Assembly (NCBI GenBank): GCA_022827165.1
Contig: JAJDTN010000042.1
Coordinates: forward strand, 1-22,805
Length of the DNA stretch: 22,805 nucleotides
Reading direction: 5' to 3'
Source: Candidatus Latescibacterota bacterium
Lineage (GTDB): Bacteria > Latescibacterota > UBA2968 > UBA8231
Below are positions 6,007-14,710 of this stretch, piece by piece. Below the pieces are notes generated by a model. It was not told the DNA's origin, made no database searches, and saw only the letters and a list, made by a program, of their open reading frames with translations. The position numbers were made by a program, and so were the translations under genes. The first letter of the stretch is position 1. Each line of letters begins with the position of its first letter.

Positions 6007-8793
6007 CTACCGGGAAAAGGACAGGCGCACGTACATGTAGCGGCCGAGGAAGTCGTAGGTGTTGGAGTCGGAGGTGCCGAGGAAGCCGTTGAAGATCACC
6101 GCGGGGGGCTCATCGAGCAGGTTGTTGATGCCGACGGTCAGCACCGTTTGCCCGAGGTTCGTGTTCAGCGCGCAGGAGGCGCGCAGATTGAAGGTGCTGT
6201 TGGCCTCGACCTCGCGGCTGATCGGCTCGTCCACTTCGTCGCGGTAGAAGCCCTTGCAGTCGTCGTCCTCGCACTCCAGGAAGCCGCCCGTGTAGCGCCA
6301 GGCAAGTCCCACGGAGTACCCCGCCCTGGCCAGGGTCACGGAGGCGGTGTGCCGCCAGTCCGGGAACACCCCCAAGTCGTAGTAGCCCTTGCCCTGGACC
6401 AGTTCAGGACCATCGGGCGTGGGCAGGGTCGTGTCGTAGTTGAACAGTAGGTTGCTCTCCAGCTGCGTCGAGATGATGCCGAAGGGCAGGTCGGTCACGT
6501 GGCTGACGCCCAAATCGATGCCGCTGGTCTCGGTCTCGCCGATGTTGGTGGCGGTGGCCAGAACCCGACGGATCAAGTGGTTGTCGTCGCGGATCACCTG
6601 GTCGCAGTGGGAGGGCGAGTCCTGGGAATAGCAGTTGCTCAGGATGAGGCCGGCCCCGAGGGCGCCGATCTCGTCCTCGATGGTGGCGGTGTAGTAGTCG
6701 GCGGTCAGGTCGAGGCCGTCCACGAACCCGGGCTGATAGACGATGCCCGCTGTGAGCATGTGGGCCTTTTCGGGATCGAGCTCGGTCGAGCCTCCCAACT
6801 TGGCCGCCAACTGGGCCCGCGAGTCCTCGAAGTCGGCGGGGACGCCGTGGGCGGCGCAGTTCCGCTTCTGAAGATCGGTCAGCTCCCGGGCGTTGCCGGC
6901 TTCGTCCACCGTGCTGCAGGGATCGCTCACCAGGGGAAAGGAATCGGTGGAGCCGAGGAACATCTCGCCGATGCTGGGAGCGCGGAAAGCGTTCGACATG
7001 GTGGCCCGGAGGGCGATCCCGCCCGGGAGCTGGATATGGGAGCCGCCCTCATAGGTGAAGCCCGTGCCGAAGGTGTCGTAGTCGAAGGCGCGTGCGGCGG
7101 CGGTGAGATCGAGGCTCACCGGCTCTGCCTTGTAGACCGGCACCCGGGTCTCGATGTAGGCGTCCCTGACCTCGTACGAGCCGTCGGTGGGCGCCTGCTT
7201 GCTGCCCGTCGTGTTCCCCGACGCGGTCAGGGGATCGGGGATGTAGGCTCCCGCCTCCCGGCGCCAGGAGGCGCCGGCGGCCGCGGCCAGGGGGCCGGCG
7301 GGCAGGCGGGTCACGTCGCCGGTCAGGTTGTACTGCAGGATCTGCTGCCGCGAGTACCCCCTGGCTATGCCGGTGTACTGGATGTACTGGAGCATCTTCC
7401 GGGTGATGGTGCCGGCGCCGTGGAGGATGTCCAGCGGCACGCAATCGTCGGTGCAGTCCTCGTCCGGACCGAGGGCCCTGGCCAGGTTGCTGCGGATGAA
7501 TCGGCCCTCGTTGACGTTGGTGCCCTCCGTGCGTCCGTAGGAGAAGGAGAGGTCTCCCTCGTAGCCCATGAGCTTGTGGCCAAAGCCCAGGACCAGGCGG
7601 TAGGTGTCGATGTCCTGGAGGTAGTTGCGGTTGCTGGCCTCGACGAAGCGCCGGCGCACGTCGATGAAGTCGCGGCCGAAGTCGTTGTAGCGGTTGGCGG
7701 CCGACACCGATATGTCCTCGAAGTGGATGAACAGGGGCGTGGGGGCCAGCTTCTGGTCGGACTGGCGGTTGGTGTAGAGCATCTCGAAGTAGGCCGTCAT
7801 GCCGCGGCCCACGCTCCGAGAGCCGCCGAGGAAGGAGCTGTAGCGGGTCTGCGGAGTGTAGAGGTAGTTCTCCGGCTGGTAGTTGTAGAGATCGCCGCTG
7901 CCGTCGGAGGAGATCCCTTGCGGGTTGAAGGGGCGCCAGCCGGTCTCCGGATCGAGGTGGTAGGCCCCGGCGTCGTCGGTGGCCGCCACGAGGGCCTGCC
8001 AGGCTTCGTTGCCCACCTCGTCGAGGCGGTCGATGATGTGGCCTTCCGGCGTGGCCGAGCTGCCGTTCTTGTTGTACGTGCCGTCGTTGAGGCTCCAGTT
8101 GTAGGCCTTGTCGGTCTCGCTGAAGCTGCGGCGGCCGGTCCACACCGGCTCGCGGTTGTGGTAGCTCGCCGAGAACAGGATGTGGCCCTTGCCGCTCTGC
8201 ACGCCGTAGCTCACGGAGAGGTCGCGGGCCTCCCCGTCGCCGGCGCCGGAGATCCCCTCGTAGAGATCGACCTCGAGCCCCTCCAACGCGGAGCGGGTGA
8301 TGATGTTCACCACGCCGCCCACGGCGTCGGACCCGTACACCGCCGAGGCGCCGTCCTTGAGGACTTCGACGCGGTCGATGACGGAGGCGGGGATGGAGTT
8401 CAGGTCGACGGAGCCGTTGGCCCCGGTCCCTCCGGCCACGAAGCGCCGGCCGTTGAGCAGCACCAGGGTGCGCTGGGTGCCCAGGCCTCGCAGGCTGATG
8501 CGGGTGGAGCCGTCGCCGCCGTTGTTGGCCTGCGTGTTGATGGCGTTGGACTGCACGGTGAGGGTCTGCAGCACGTCACCGATGGAAGCCAGGCCCCGGG
8601 CCCGGATCTCCTGCGTGGACATGACCACGATCGGTGCCGGCGACAGGCTCTCCTCGCTCTTGATGCGCGAGCCCGTCACCGTGACCTCCTCGAGCTGATA
8701 AATCTTCCGCTCTTCGGCTTCCTCCTGGGCGAAGGCTCCCACGGCCAGGACGCCGCTGGCGAGAGCTGCAAGGACTGCATGCCTGGTGCCCAT
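6007..8793 (-). CDS. TonB-dependent outer-membrane receptor
   Basis: A 928-residue protein that takes energy from TonB-ExbBD to import a substrate across the outer membrane. Residues 1-22 are a signal peptide (ALASGVLAVGAFAQ). A TonB-box-like segment, IYQLEEVTVTGSRI, is at 31-44. The plug domain (about 50-165) has RISLRGLGTQRTLVLLNGRR and VEVLKDGASAVYGSDAVGGV. The rest is a long beta-barrel with alternating aromatic strands, ending in RYMYVRLSFSR. The ATG at 8791-8793 is chosen because the signal peptide begins there and GGGAGGG lies 7 bases upstream; the frame continues 87 codons further but encodes low-complexity Arg/Gly sequence. Extracellular loops contain Cys-Asp pairs (DCTDDC, CEDDDC). 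The plug style is that of large polypeptide, sugar or aromatic-compound receptors, so the ligand is not predictable. A promoter is proposed upstream. Confidence 0.95.
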   Translation of the reverse strand: MGTRHAVLAALASGVLAVGAFAQEEAEERKIYQLEEVTVTGSRIKSEESLSPAPIVVMSTQEIRARGLASIGDVLQTLTVQSNAINTQANNGGDGSTRISLRGLGTQRTLVLLNGRRFVAGGTGANGSVDLNSIPASVIDRVEVLKDGASAVYGSDAVGGVVNIITRSALEGLEVDLYEGISGAGDGEARDLSVSYGVQSGKGHILFSASYHNREPVWTGRRSFSETDKAYNWSLNDGTYNKNGSSATPEGHIIDRLDEVGNEAWQALVAATDDAGAYHLDPETGWRPFNPQGISSDGSGDLYNYQPENYLYTPQTRYSSFLGGSRSVGRGMTAYFEMLYTNRQSDQKLAPTPLFIHFEDISVSAANRYNDFGRDFIDVRRRFVEASNRNYLQDIDTYRLVLGFGHKLMGYEGDLSFSYGRTEGTNVNEGRFIRSNLARALGPDEDCTDDCVPLDILHGAGTITRKMLQYIQYTGIARGYSRQQILQYNLTGDVTRLPAGPLAAAAGASWRREAGAYIPDPLTASGNTTGSKQAPTDGSYEVRDAYIETRVPVYKAEPVSLDLTAAARAFDYDTFGTGFTYEGGSHIQLPGGIALRATMSNAFRAPSIGEMFLGSTDSFPLVSDPCSTVDEAGNARELTDLQKRNCAAHGVPADFEDSRAQLAAKLGGSTELDPEKAHMLTAGIVYQPGFVDGLDLTADYYTATIEDEIGALGAGLILSNCYSQDSPSHCDQVIRDDNHLIRRVLATATNIGETETSGIDLGVSHVTDLPFGIISTQLESNLLFNYDTTLPTPDGPELVQGKGYYDLGVFPDWRHTASVTLARAGYSVGLAWRYTGGFLECEDDDCKGFYRDEVDEPISREVEANSTFNLRASCALNTNLGQTVLTVGINNLLDEPPAVIFNGFLGTSDSNTYDFLGRYMYVRLSFSR

Positions 8794-8843
8794 GGTCCGT
8801 CCCTCCCTGGGGCCGCGGTATCTCGGCGCGCGCGGACGAACCA

Positions 8844-8873
8844 CATAGAGTGCAAACCCCGACCGACGGTCAA
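8844..8873 (-). promoter_or_regulatory. Candidate promoter of the TonB-dependent receptor gene
   Basis: In the 122-base gap before the receptor gene, the minus strand shows TTGACC (8868-8873), an 18-base spacer and TCTATG (8844-8849). Transcription would start near 8837, about 45 bases before the ATG. The -35 is good and the -10 is weak. The match is by eye only. Confidence 0.42.
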
Positions 8874-8915
8874 GATCCGTGCGACGGCCGAAATGAGTGG
8901 GGTCCGGCCCTTCCC

Positions 8916-9584
8916 TCAGCCCTGCCGCCTCTTCATCTCCGTCACCGTGAAGTCGGGGGAGCTGTAGAAGGCGTGGATGCCGGCCTCCATGTCGCGGACC
9001 TCGGCGGCGACCTTGGCGACCTGCTCCGCGTCCTTCACCGGAATGCGCACGCAACCATCGAGATCGGCCAACAGCAGGTCACCGGCCTGGATCCGCAGCT
9101 GTCCGGCGGTGACTGAGCCCCCGCAGCGTACCAGGTGGAAGACGCCGTGGCCGGGGACCGCGCCCCAGGCCCACACGGGAAGTCCGAAGCGCCGGATCCC
9201 GGGCAGGTCCCGGGCGGTGCCGTCGACGATGGCGCCGGTCACGCCCAGCCGCTTGTGGAGGGCGGCCATGCCGTCGCCGATGCAGGCTCCCCGGCCGGGC
9301 CGCGAGTCCACGTCCTGAATGACCGCGACCATCGGTCCGTCGAAAGCCTCCAGGCCCTCGTAGTAGTCGGTCCAGGGGATCTGCGGCGAGTCCGGATCGT
9401 TGGTCGTGACCTCGGCGGTGACGGCGTAGCCCACCGCCGGACCCAGGTCCGGGAGCAGGCAGCGGATGGTGTGGTCGGTGTACTCCTCGTTCGGCAGGCC
9501 GGTGATCTCTGCAAGGGCGTTGAAGAGGGTGGGGGAGTCGAACCGGCTCAGGGCGTCGACGACTGCGGGGTCGGTGCGGGTCAT
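8916..9584 (-). CDS. RraA-family protein (HMG/oxaloacetate aldolase-like fold)
   Basis: A 222-residue protein with the RraA fold core: GDGMAALHKRLGVTGAIVDG (103-122) followed by Arg125-Asp126, which in 4-hydroxy-4-methyl-2-oxoglutarate aldolases bind substrate and the divalent metal. The usual Glu/Asp three residues after that Asp (RDxxE) is Gly129 here (RDLPGI), so aldolase activity is doubtful. GDLLLADLDGCVRIP (168-182) is the typical C-terminal strand pair. Homologues are aldolases/decarboxylases or, as in E. coli RraA, regulators of RNase E. The ATG at 9582-9584 has GAGAGA about 4 bases upstream. The gene is 23 bases downstream of the DUF1854 gene and probably the last gene of the ABC operon; the receptor gene that follows seems to have its own promoter. 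Confidence 0.88.
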   Translation of the reverse strand: MTRTDPAVVDALSRFDSPTLFNALAEITGLPNEEYTDHTIRCLLPDLGPAVGYAVTAEVTTNDPDSPQIPWTDYYEGLEAFDGPMVAVIQDVDSRPGRGACIGDGMAALHKRLGVTGAIVDGTARDLPGIRRFGLPVWAWGAVPGHGVFHLVRCGGSVTAGQLRIQAGDLLLADLDGCVRIPVKDAEQVAKVAAEVRDMEAGIHAFYSSPDFTVTEMKRRQG

Positions 9585-9607
9585 GGCATCTCTCTCGTCG
9601 TTGGGAT

Positions 9608-10132
9608 TCACAGCACCAGCTCGACCAGGCTCAGGCTCTTCCTGTCGAGCTCGCGGAGGTCGGGAATCTCGAAACGATTGCCGTCCACGTCGACCAGCAG
9701 CAAGCGGTGCTCTCCCATCCACTGGGCGCTCTCGGCGGCGTTCTGGACGACGAACTCGCGCCGGCCGCGGTTGGTCTCCACGTCCCAGTAGGAGGTGCCG
9801 AACTCGTTGCGCATGGACAGCACCCGCTGCACCGCGGAGGTCAGGTAGCGCCGGTCGAGCTCCGCCTCGACGATGGCGCGCATCTCCCCGTCGAGCTCCT
9901 TGAGGTCGGGGATCATGCAGACCTCCTCGTCCTTCTCGTCGAGGAGGGAGATGTAGCGGGCCGGATGGGACAGGGGCGCCGCGCGCACGACCTTGACGCG
10001 GGTGTAGGACCGGTCGCCGTCGATGGTGAGACGCAGCATGCACGGCGGCTCGCGGAAGAGCCGCACCCGGGAGATGTCGACCTCCTCCGGGTGGGTCACC
10101 GTGATCGGCGCCGGCTGGTGCCCGGCCGTCAT
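9608..10132 (-). CDS. DUF1854 family protein, partner of the ABC exporter pair
   Basis: A 174-residue protein matching DUF1854. It has RRYLTSAVQRVLSM (94-107), EFGTSYWDVETNRG (110-123) and VDVDGNRFEIPDLRELD (147-163), all hallmarks of the family. No membrane segment or enzyme motif is visible. Its ATG shares ATGA with the stop of the upstream ABC gene, so translation is coupled. The family habitually sits beside ABC exporters of the type found here and, from memory, both have been annotated as associated with cyanophycin metabolism in some bacteria; no cyanophycin synthetase is present in this window. The protein contains two similar halves (about 59-92 and 143-174) with the shared core IPDLxELD. 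It is probably a cytoplasmic accessory subunit; the molecular role is unknown. Confidence 0.88.
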   Translation of the reverse strand: MTAGHQPAPITVTHPEEVDISRVRLFREPPCMLRLTIDGDRSYTRVKVVRAAPLSHPARYISLLDEKDEEVCMIPDLKELDGEMRAIVEAELDRRYLTSAVQRVLSMRNEFGTSYWDVETNRGRREFVVQNAAESAQWMGEHRLLLVDVDGNRFEIPDLRELDRKSLSLVELVL

Positions 10133-12402
10133 CCGCTCACGGCCATGACGGCCGTGGTCTCCTGCTGGGTCTTGACGAGCTTGTAGAAGAAGCCCTCGCG
10201 CCGCATCAGCTCCTCGTGGGTTCCGGTCTCGACGATGCGGCCGCCGTCGAGGACGACCAGCCGGTCGGCGGACCTCAGCGTCGACAGCCGGTGGGCGATG
10301 GCGAAGGTGGTCCGCCCTTCCACCAGCCTCGCGATCGCCTCCTGGATCTTCTTCTCCGTGGGCGTGTCCAGGGAGGAGGTCGCCTCGTCGAGGATCAGGA
10401 TCTTCGGGTCGTGCAGGATCGCCCGGGCGATGGCGATGCGCTGCCGCTCGCCCCCGGAGAGCCTGCTGCCCTGCTCGCCGACCACCATGTCGTAGCCGTC
10501 GGGCAGCTTGATGATGAACTCGTGAGCGTTGGCCGCCCTCGCCGCGCGCAGGACCTCGTCGAAGGAGGCGCCGGGCTTGCCGTAGGCGATGTTCTCGGCC
10601 ACCGTGCCGTTGAACAGGAACGACTGCTGCGCCACCAGTCCGATCTGGGAGCGCAGGTCCTCGAGCCGCAGGCGGCGGATGTCGACGCCGTCGATCTCCA
10701 GCCGGCCGCGGGTGACGTCGTAGAACCGGCACAGGAGGTGGATCAAGGTCGACTTGCCGGCCCCGGACTTGCCCACGAGGCCGATCATCTCGCCCGGCTC
10801 GACCTCGAGATCCGCCTCGCGCAGCACCGGCTTGCCGGGATCGTAGCCGAAGAAGGCGCCGCGGAAGCGCACGCGGCCTTCGAGGCCCGGCCTCGGCAGC
10901 GCCCGCGGATCGTCGAAGGGCTCGGAGCGGGCGTCGATGACCTCGAAGATGCGCTCGGCGCCGGCATAGGCCCGCATCATGAACCCGTAGAAGTCGCCGA
11001 ACCACTTCAGCGGCTGGTAGAGCATCATGATGTACATGATGAAGGCCCAGAGCTCACCCGGTTTGAGTCCGCCCAGCACCACTTGGCGTCCGCCGAAGTA
11101 CCAGACGAAGAACACGCCGGCGCTCATGAACAAGTTGGTGGTCATCCAGAACACCAGCCAGTGGCGCTCGGCGCTGACGCTCACGTCGCGCAGGTCGGTG
11201 TTGCGGCGCTCGAAGCGCTCGCCCTCGCGCTGCTCCTGGGCGAAGGCCTTGACCACGCGGATGCCGCGGATCGACTCGTTGAGGTGCGACGACAGGCGCG
11301 ACCAGCGGGTGGAGAACCGCATCCAGTGCAGCTCCATGCGGTTCCAGATCAGCGTCGAGACGGCGAGGATCGCCGGGATCGGCAGCAACACCCAGAGGGT
11401 CAGCTGCCAGTTGGTGGACAGCAGGATGGCGACGATCGTCACGATCTGCAGCCCGTTGCTGACGATGAAGGGGATGTCGAAGATCAGGTACTCCTCCACC
11501 AGGTCGGAGTCGTTCGACATGCGCGAGATCAGCCCCCCCACCTTGCGCTTGTCGTAGAACCGCAGCGGCAGGAACTGCAGCGCCCGGTAGAGCTCGGCCC
11601 GCATCGCCTCGATGGCGCGGAAGCCGATCCAGTTGCCCACCCAGCGGCGGCCGACCCAGGCGCACCAGGCGAAGACGTTGATCGCCAGCAGGCCGAGGAC
11701 GTACTCCACCAGCACGTCGTACTTCGCCCGCGGCTCCAGCTCCTCGCTGACAAGCACGTCGTCGATGACGACCATCGAGACCAGGGGAGGAAGCACATCG
11801 ACGACGGTCTCGACGATCAGCAGCGCCAGCAACAGGGCCGCGCGGCCCTTGTACGGCGCCATGTAGCGCAGCAGGCGCCCGAGGGTGCTCAGCTTGCTCA
11901 CGCAGGCCGGGCAGACGCCGTCCTTCTCGGGCAGCACGCGGCCGCAGCGCTCGCAGCGGCTGCGCTCGACCTCGGTGGCCAGGTTCGGTGCCTCCCCCGC
12001 GGCCAGCTGGTTCAGACTCTCGGCGACCTCGGCGAACCTGGCGGCCAGGCTGTTGGAGTAGTACAGGTGCGCCGGCGCTCCCCGGCGGCGCTCCACCTCC
12101 ATGCGTCCGCCGCCGACGAGGGCCTCCACCCGGGCGGCGCTCACCTCGGCGAGGGGGACCTCCTCGACCGCCGCAAGCTCGCCGCCGCTGCCGGAGGCCG
12201 GGAGCAGCAGCACCCTGCGGTCGGTGATCACCAGCCAGCCCTCGGCGTAGACGCCGTCCTCCGACATGTCCGTGGCCACCCGGACCCAGACCGGCTCGTC
12301 CGCCTCCGTCCGGCGGCGGACCCGCTCCTCCACCGCCGCCGGCGCGGGCTCACGGAAGGGCGACGGCCCGTCGGTGATCAGCTCTGTCGTGGTCGGCTTC
12401 AT
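10129..12402 (-). CDS. ABC exporter half-transporter with N-terminal PH-like and zinc-ribbon modules (second subunit)
   Basis: A 757-residue type IV ABC exporter. Residues about 20-140 resemble a bacterial PH-like domain (GWLVITDRRVLLL at 55-67). Residues 150-167 are a zinc ribbon (Cys150, Cys153, Cys164, Cys167; CERCG...CPAC). Six membrane helices follow at about 187-465, then the nucleotide-binding domain with Walker A GKSGAGKS (544-551), signature LSGGERQ (648-654), Walker B ILILDE with catalytic Glu673, and H-loop His704. All ATPase residues look intact. The substrate is unknown; lipids, peptides and drugs are all possible. The ATG begins 4 bases after the stop of the sister gene, and its 3' end overlaps the DUF1854 start. 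With the sister subunit it most likely forms a heterodimer in the inner membrane. Confidence 0.93.
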   Translation of the reverse strand: MKPTTTELITDGPSPFREPAPAAVEERVRRRTEADEPVWVRVATDMSEDGVYAEGWLVITDRRVLLLPASGSGGELAAVEEVPLAEVSAARVEALVGGGRMEVERRRGAPAHLYYSNSLAARFAEVAESLNQLAAGEAPNLATEVERSRCERCGRVLPEKDGVCPACVSKLSTLGRLLRYMAPYKGRAALLLALLIVETVVDVLPPLVSMVVIDDVLVSEELEPRAKYDVLVEYVLGLLAINVFAWCAWVGRRWVGNWIGFRAIEAMRAELYRALQFLPLRFYDKRKVGGLISRMSNDSDLVEEYLIFDIPFIVSNGLQIVTIVAILLSTNWQLTLWVLLPIPAILAVSTLIWNRMELHWMRFSTRWSRLSSHLNESIRGIRVVKAFAQEQREGERFERRNTDLRDVSVSAERHWLVFWMTTNLFMSAGVFFVWYFGGRQVVLGGLKPGELWAFIMYIMMLYQPLKWFGDFYGFMMRAYAGAERIFEVIDARSEPFDDPRALPRPGLEGRVRFRGAFFGYDPGKPVLREADLEVEPGEMIGLVGKSGAGKSTLIHLLCRFYDVTRGRLEIDGVDIRRLRLEDLRSQIGLVAQQSFLFNGTVAENIAYGKPGASFDEVLRAARAANAHEFIIKLPDGYDMVVGEQGSRLSGGERQRIAIARAILHDPKILILDEATSSLDTPTEKKIQEAIARLVEGRTTFAIAHRLSTLRSADRLVVLDGGRIVETGTHEELMRREGFFYKLVKTQQETTAVMAVSG

Positions 12403-12406
12403 GGGC

Positions 12407-14662
12407 TCAATCGGCGACGGCGATGATCCTCGAGGCCTCCTGCTGCATCCGCACGAGGCCGTGGAAGACGCCGCGCCGCTCCATCAGCTCCTCGTGGCTG
12501 CCCACCTCGACGATCCGTCCCTCCTCCAGCACCACCAGGCGCTCCGCGTCCCTCAGGGTCGACAGCCTGTGGGCGATGGCGAAGGTGGTGCGGCCCCTCA
12601 CCATGCGGTGCACGGCCTGCTGGATCTGCTTCTCCGTCTCCACGTCCACCGACGAGGTCGCCTCGTCGAGGATCAGGATCTTCGGGTCGTGGAGCATGGC
12701 CCGGGCGATGGCCACCCGCTGGCGCTCGCCGCCGGAGAGGCTGTTGCCCTGCTCTCCGACCTGGGTCTCGTAGCCGTCGGGCTTGGCGACGATGAAGTTG
12801 TGGGCGTTGGCCAGCCGGGCGGCGGAGATGATCTCCTCGAACTTCGCCCCCGGCTTTCCGTAGCCGATGTTCTCGGCGATGGTCCCGGAGAACAGCACCG
12901 GCTCCTGGGAGACGATGCCGATCTGGCGCCGCAGGTCGCGCAGGTTGATGCGGCGTATGTCGACGCCGTCGATCTCGATGGAGCCGTGATCGACATCGTA
13001 GAACCGGGCGATGAGGTTCACCGTCGTCGTCTTGCCGACGCCGGAGCGCCCCACGAGTCCGATCATCTCCTCGGCGCCCACGTCGAGGTCGATGCCTTTG
13101 AGAACCGGCTTGCTCTTGTCGTAGCCGAAGGTCGCGTCGGCGAACCGGATCCGTCCCCGCATCCCGGGCATGCGCACGGCCCGGGCGTCGTCGTACGACT
13201 CGGGCACGGTGTCGATGACCTCGAAGACGCGCTCGGCGCCGGCGAAGGCCCGCGTCATCCAGGAGTTGACCTGGCCGAACCACTCCAGGGGCTCGTAGAT
13301 CTTCGCCATGCACCAGCTGATGGCCAGCAGGGTGCCGATGGTCAGCTCGCCGGCGATCACATCCTGGCCGCCGAAGTACCAGATGATGATCGCGCCGAGG
13401 CCGGTGAGGAAGGAGATGGTGGCGAAGAACACGGTGCGGTTGACGCCCGTGCGCACGCTGATCCCGGTGATCTTGCGGTTCAGGCGCGCAAAGGCGCCGA
13501 TCTCGCGGCCCTCCTGGGCGAAGGCCTTGACCACGCGGATGCCGGTGAGGGCCTCGGCGGTGCGATCGGTCAGGTTCGACCACATCTCGCCCCAGCGGGT
13601 GAAGAGCCGGCGCAGGCGCCTCCAGAACACGGCGCCCCAGACCAAGATGAAGGGCACCGGGACCAGGATGTAGAGAGTCAGCTCCCAGTTCAGCCAGAGC
13701 AGGACCCCCAGGATGACGAGGATGACCAGGGCGTTGATGACGAGGTAGGGGAGACCGTCGACGAGGAAGTCCTGGAGCCGGCCCGTGTCGCGGGTGACCC
13801 GCGACATGAGGGCCCCCACCTTGCGCTTGTCGTAGAACTGCAGCGACAGCATCTCCAGCCGGCGGTAGAGCTCGCCGCGGATGTCGGCCGTGGCCCGGGC
13901 CCCGAGCCAGGCGGCGATCCACCCGTGGACCCACTCGGCGGCCCAGCTGACGAGGCGGATCCCCACCAGGGCCAGAACCAGAAAGCCCAGCAGCCGGAGG
14001 CGGGACTCCGGATCTGCCGGGCTGTCGCCGGCGGCCTCCACGGGCACCAGGACCTTGTCGAAGAAATGCTTGATCACCCACGGTGATGCCGCCTCGGCCC
14101 CGGTGGTGACCAGGGAGGCGACAGCCAGGGTCACGACCTTCCACGGGTACGGCGCCATGTAGCGCGAGATGCGCTTGAGGGTCGACCACTTGCGGATGCA
14201 GGCGGGACAGACGCCGTCGCGCTCCGGCAGCAGCCGGGAGCACTTCCCGCACCGGAGGCGCTCGAGGCGCGGGTTGATGAGGAAGGGCTCGCCGGCGCGC
14301 AGCTGCTCCAGCCCCCGGGCCACCTCGGAGAACTTCTCCCCCATGGACTGGGTGTAGGGGACGGCCACGGTGGGGGCCGAGCGGCGCTCGATCTCGAGCC
14401 GTCCACCGCCGACGAGGAGCTCCGTACGCACCCGGGTCACCTCGGCCAGGGGGATCGACAGGGCGCCGTTGGCCGAGGGCTCGTCGACGACGACGATGCG
14501 GCGGGAGGATGCGGCCAGCCAGCGGCAGCCGAAGGCCCTGCCTTCCGCCTCCATGTCGGCCTGGACCTGGATCAGGGCCTCCTCCCTTCCCAGGGCGGCC
14601 CGGATCCTGGCCTCAACCTCGGGAGAGACGGCCTCGATCAGTCGTGATTCCGGGCTCGTCAT
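12407..14662 (-). CDS. ABC exporter half-transporter with N-terminal PH-like and zinc-ribbon modules (first subunit)
   Basis: A 751-residue paralogue of the next gene, with the same plan: an N-terminal PH-like stretch (RWLAASSRRIVVVD, 47-60), a zinc ribbon with Cys138, Cys141, Cys152 and Cys155, six transmembrane helices (about 173-450), then the ATPase domain. Walker A is GRSGVGKT (538-545), the signature LSGGERQ (642-648), Walker B ILILDE with Glu667, and the H-loop His698. Both sites of the presumed heterodimer therefore look catalytically competent, unlike many heterodimeric exporters with one degenerate site. The two sequences are clearly similar throughout (IRVVKAFAQE, KILILDEATSS), so they come from tandem duplication. 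It is the first gene of the ABC operon. I see no strong Shine-Dalgarno or promoter upstream; a hairpin lies 49 bases before the ATG. Confidence 0.93.
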   Translation of the reverse strand: MTSPESRLIEAVSPEVEARIRAALGREEALIQVQADMEAEGRAFGCRWLAASSRRIVVVDEPSANGALSIPLAEVTRVRTELLVGGGRLEIERRSAPTVAVPYTQSMGEKFSEVARGLEQLRAGEPFLINPRLERLRCGKCSRLLPERDGVCPACIRKWSTLKRISRYMAPYPWKVVTLAVASLVTTGAEAASPWVIKHFFDKVLVPVEAAGDSPADPESRLRLLGFLVLALVGIRLVSWAAEWVHGWIAAWLGARATADIRGELYRRLEMLSLQFYDKRKVGALMSRVTRDTGRLQDFLVDGLPYLVINALVILVILGVLLWLNWELTLYILVPVPFILVWGAVFWRRLRRLFTRWGEMWSNLTDRTAEALTGIRVVKAFAQEGREIGAFARLNRKITGISVRTGVNRTVFFATISFLTGLGAIIIWYFGGQDVIAGELTIGTLLAISWCMAKIYEPLEWFGQVNSWMTRAFAGAERVFEVIDTVPESYDDARAVRMPGMRGRIRFADATFGYDKSKPVLKGIDLDVGAEEMIGLVGRSGVGKTTTVNLIARFYDVDHGSIEIDGVDIRRINLRDLRRQIGIVSQEPVLFSGTIAENIGYGKPGAKFEEIISAARLANAHNFIVAKPDGYETQVGEQGNSLSGGERQRVAIARAMLHDPKILILDEATSSVDVETEKQIQQAVHRMVRGRTTFAIAHRLSTLRDAERLVVLEEGRIVEVGSHEELMERRGVFHGLVRMQQEASRIIAVAD

Positions 14663-14710
14663 GGCGCGAAAAGGTACGCACCGGGGGGGTGCGGCGAGTC
14701 GAGGAAACAG

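Noticed and set aside
6499..8967. Very long open frame on the + strand opposite the TonB receptor
   Set aside because: It encodes Val/Gly/Ala/His-rich sequence with no family pattern; it is open only because the receptor's G/C-rich codons remove stops from the antisense frame.
8794..9054. N-terminal 87-codon extension of the TonB receptor frame
   Set aside because: It overlaps the RraA gene and lies before a clear signal peptide and Shine-Dalgarno; the true start is 8793.
10216..12426. Long + strand open frame antisense to the ABC subunit, and similar ones at 413-2554 and 12266-14086
   Set aside because: Compositionally monotonous (Asp, Gln, His, Arg runs) and opposite strongly supported genes; no start signals.
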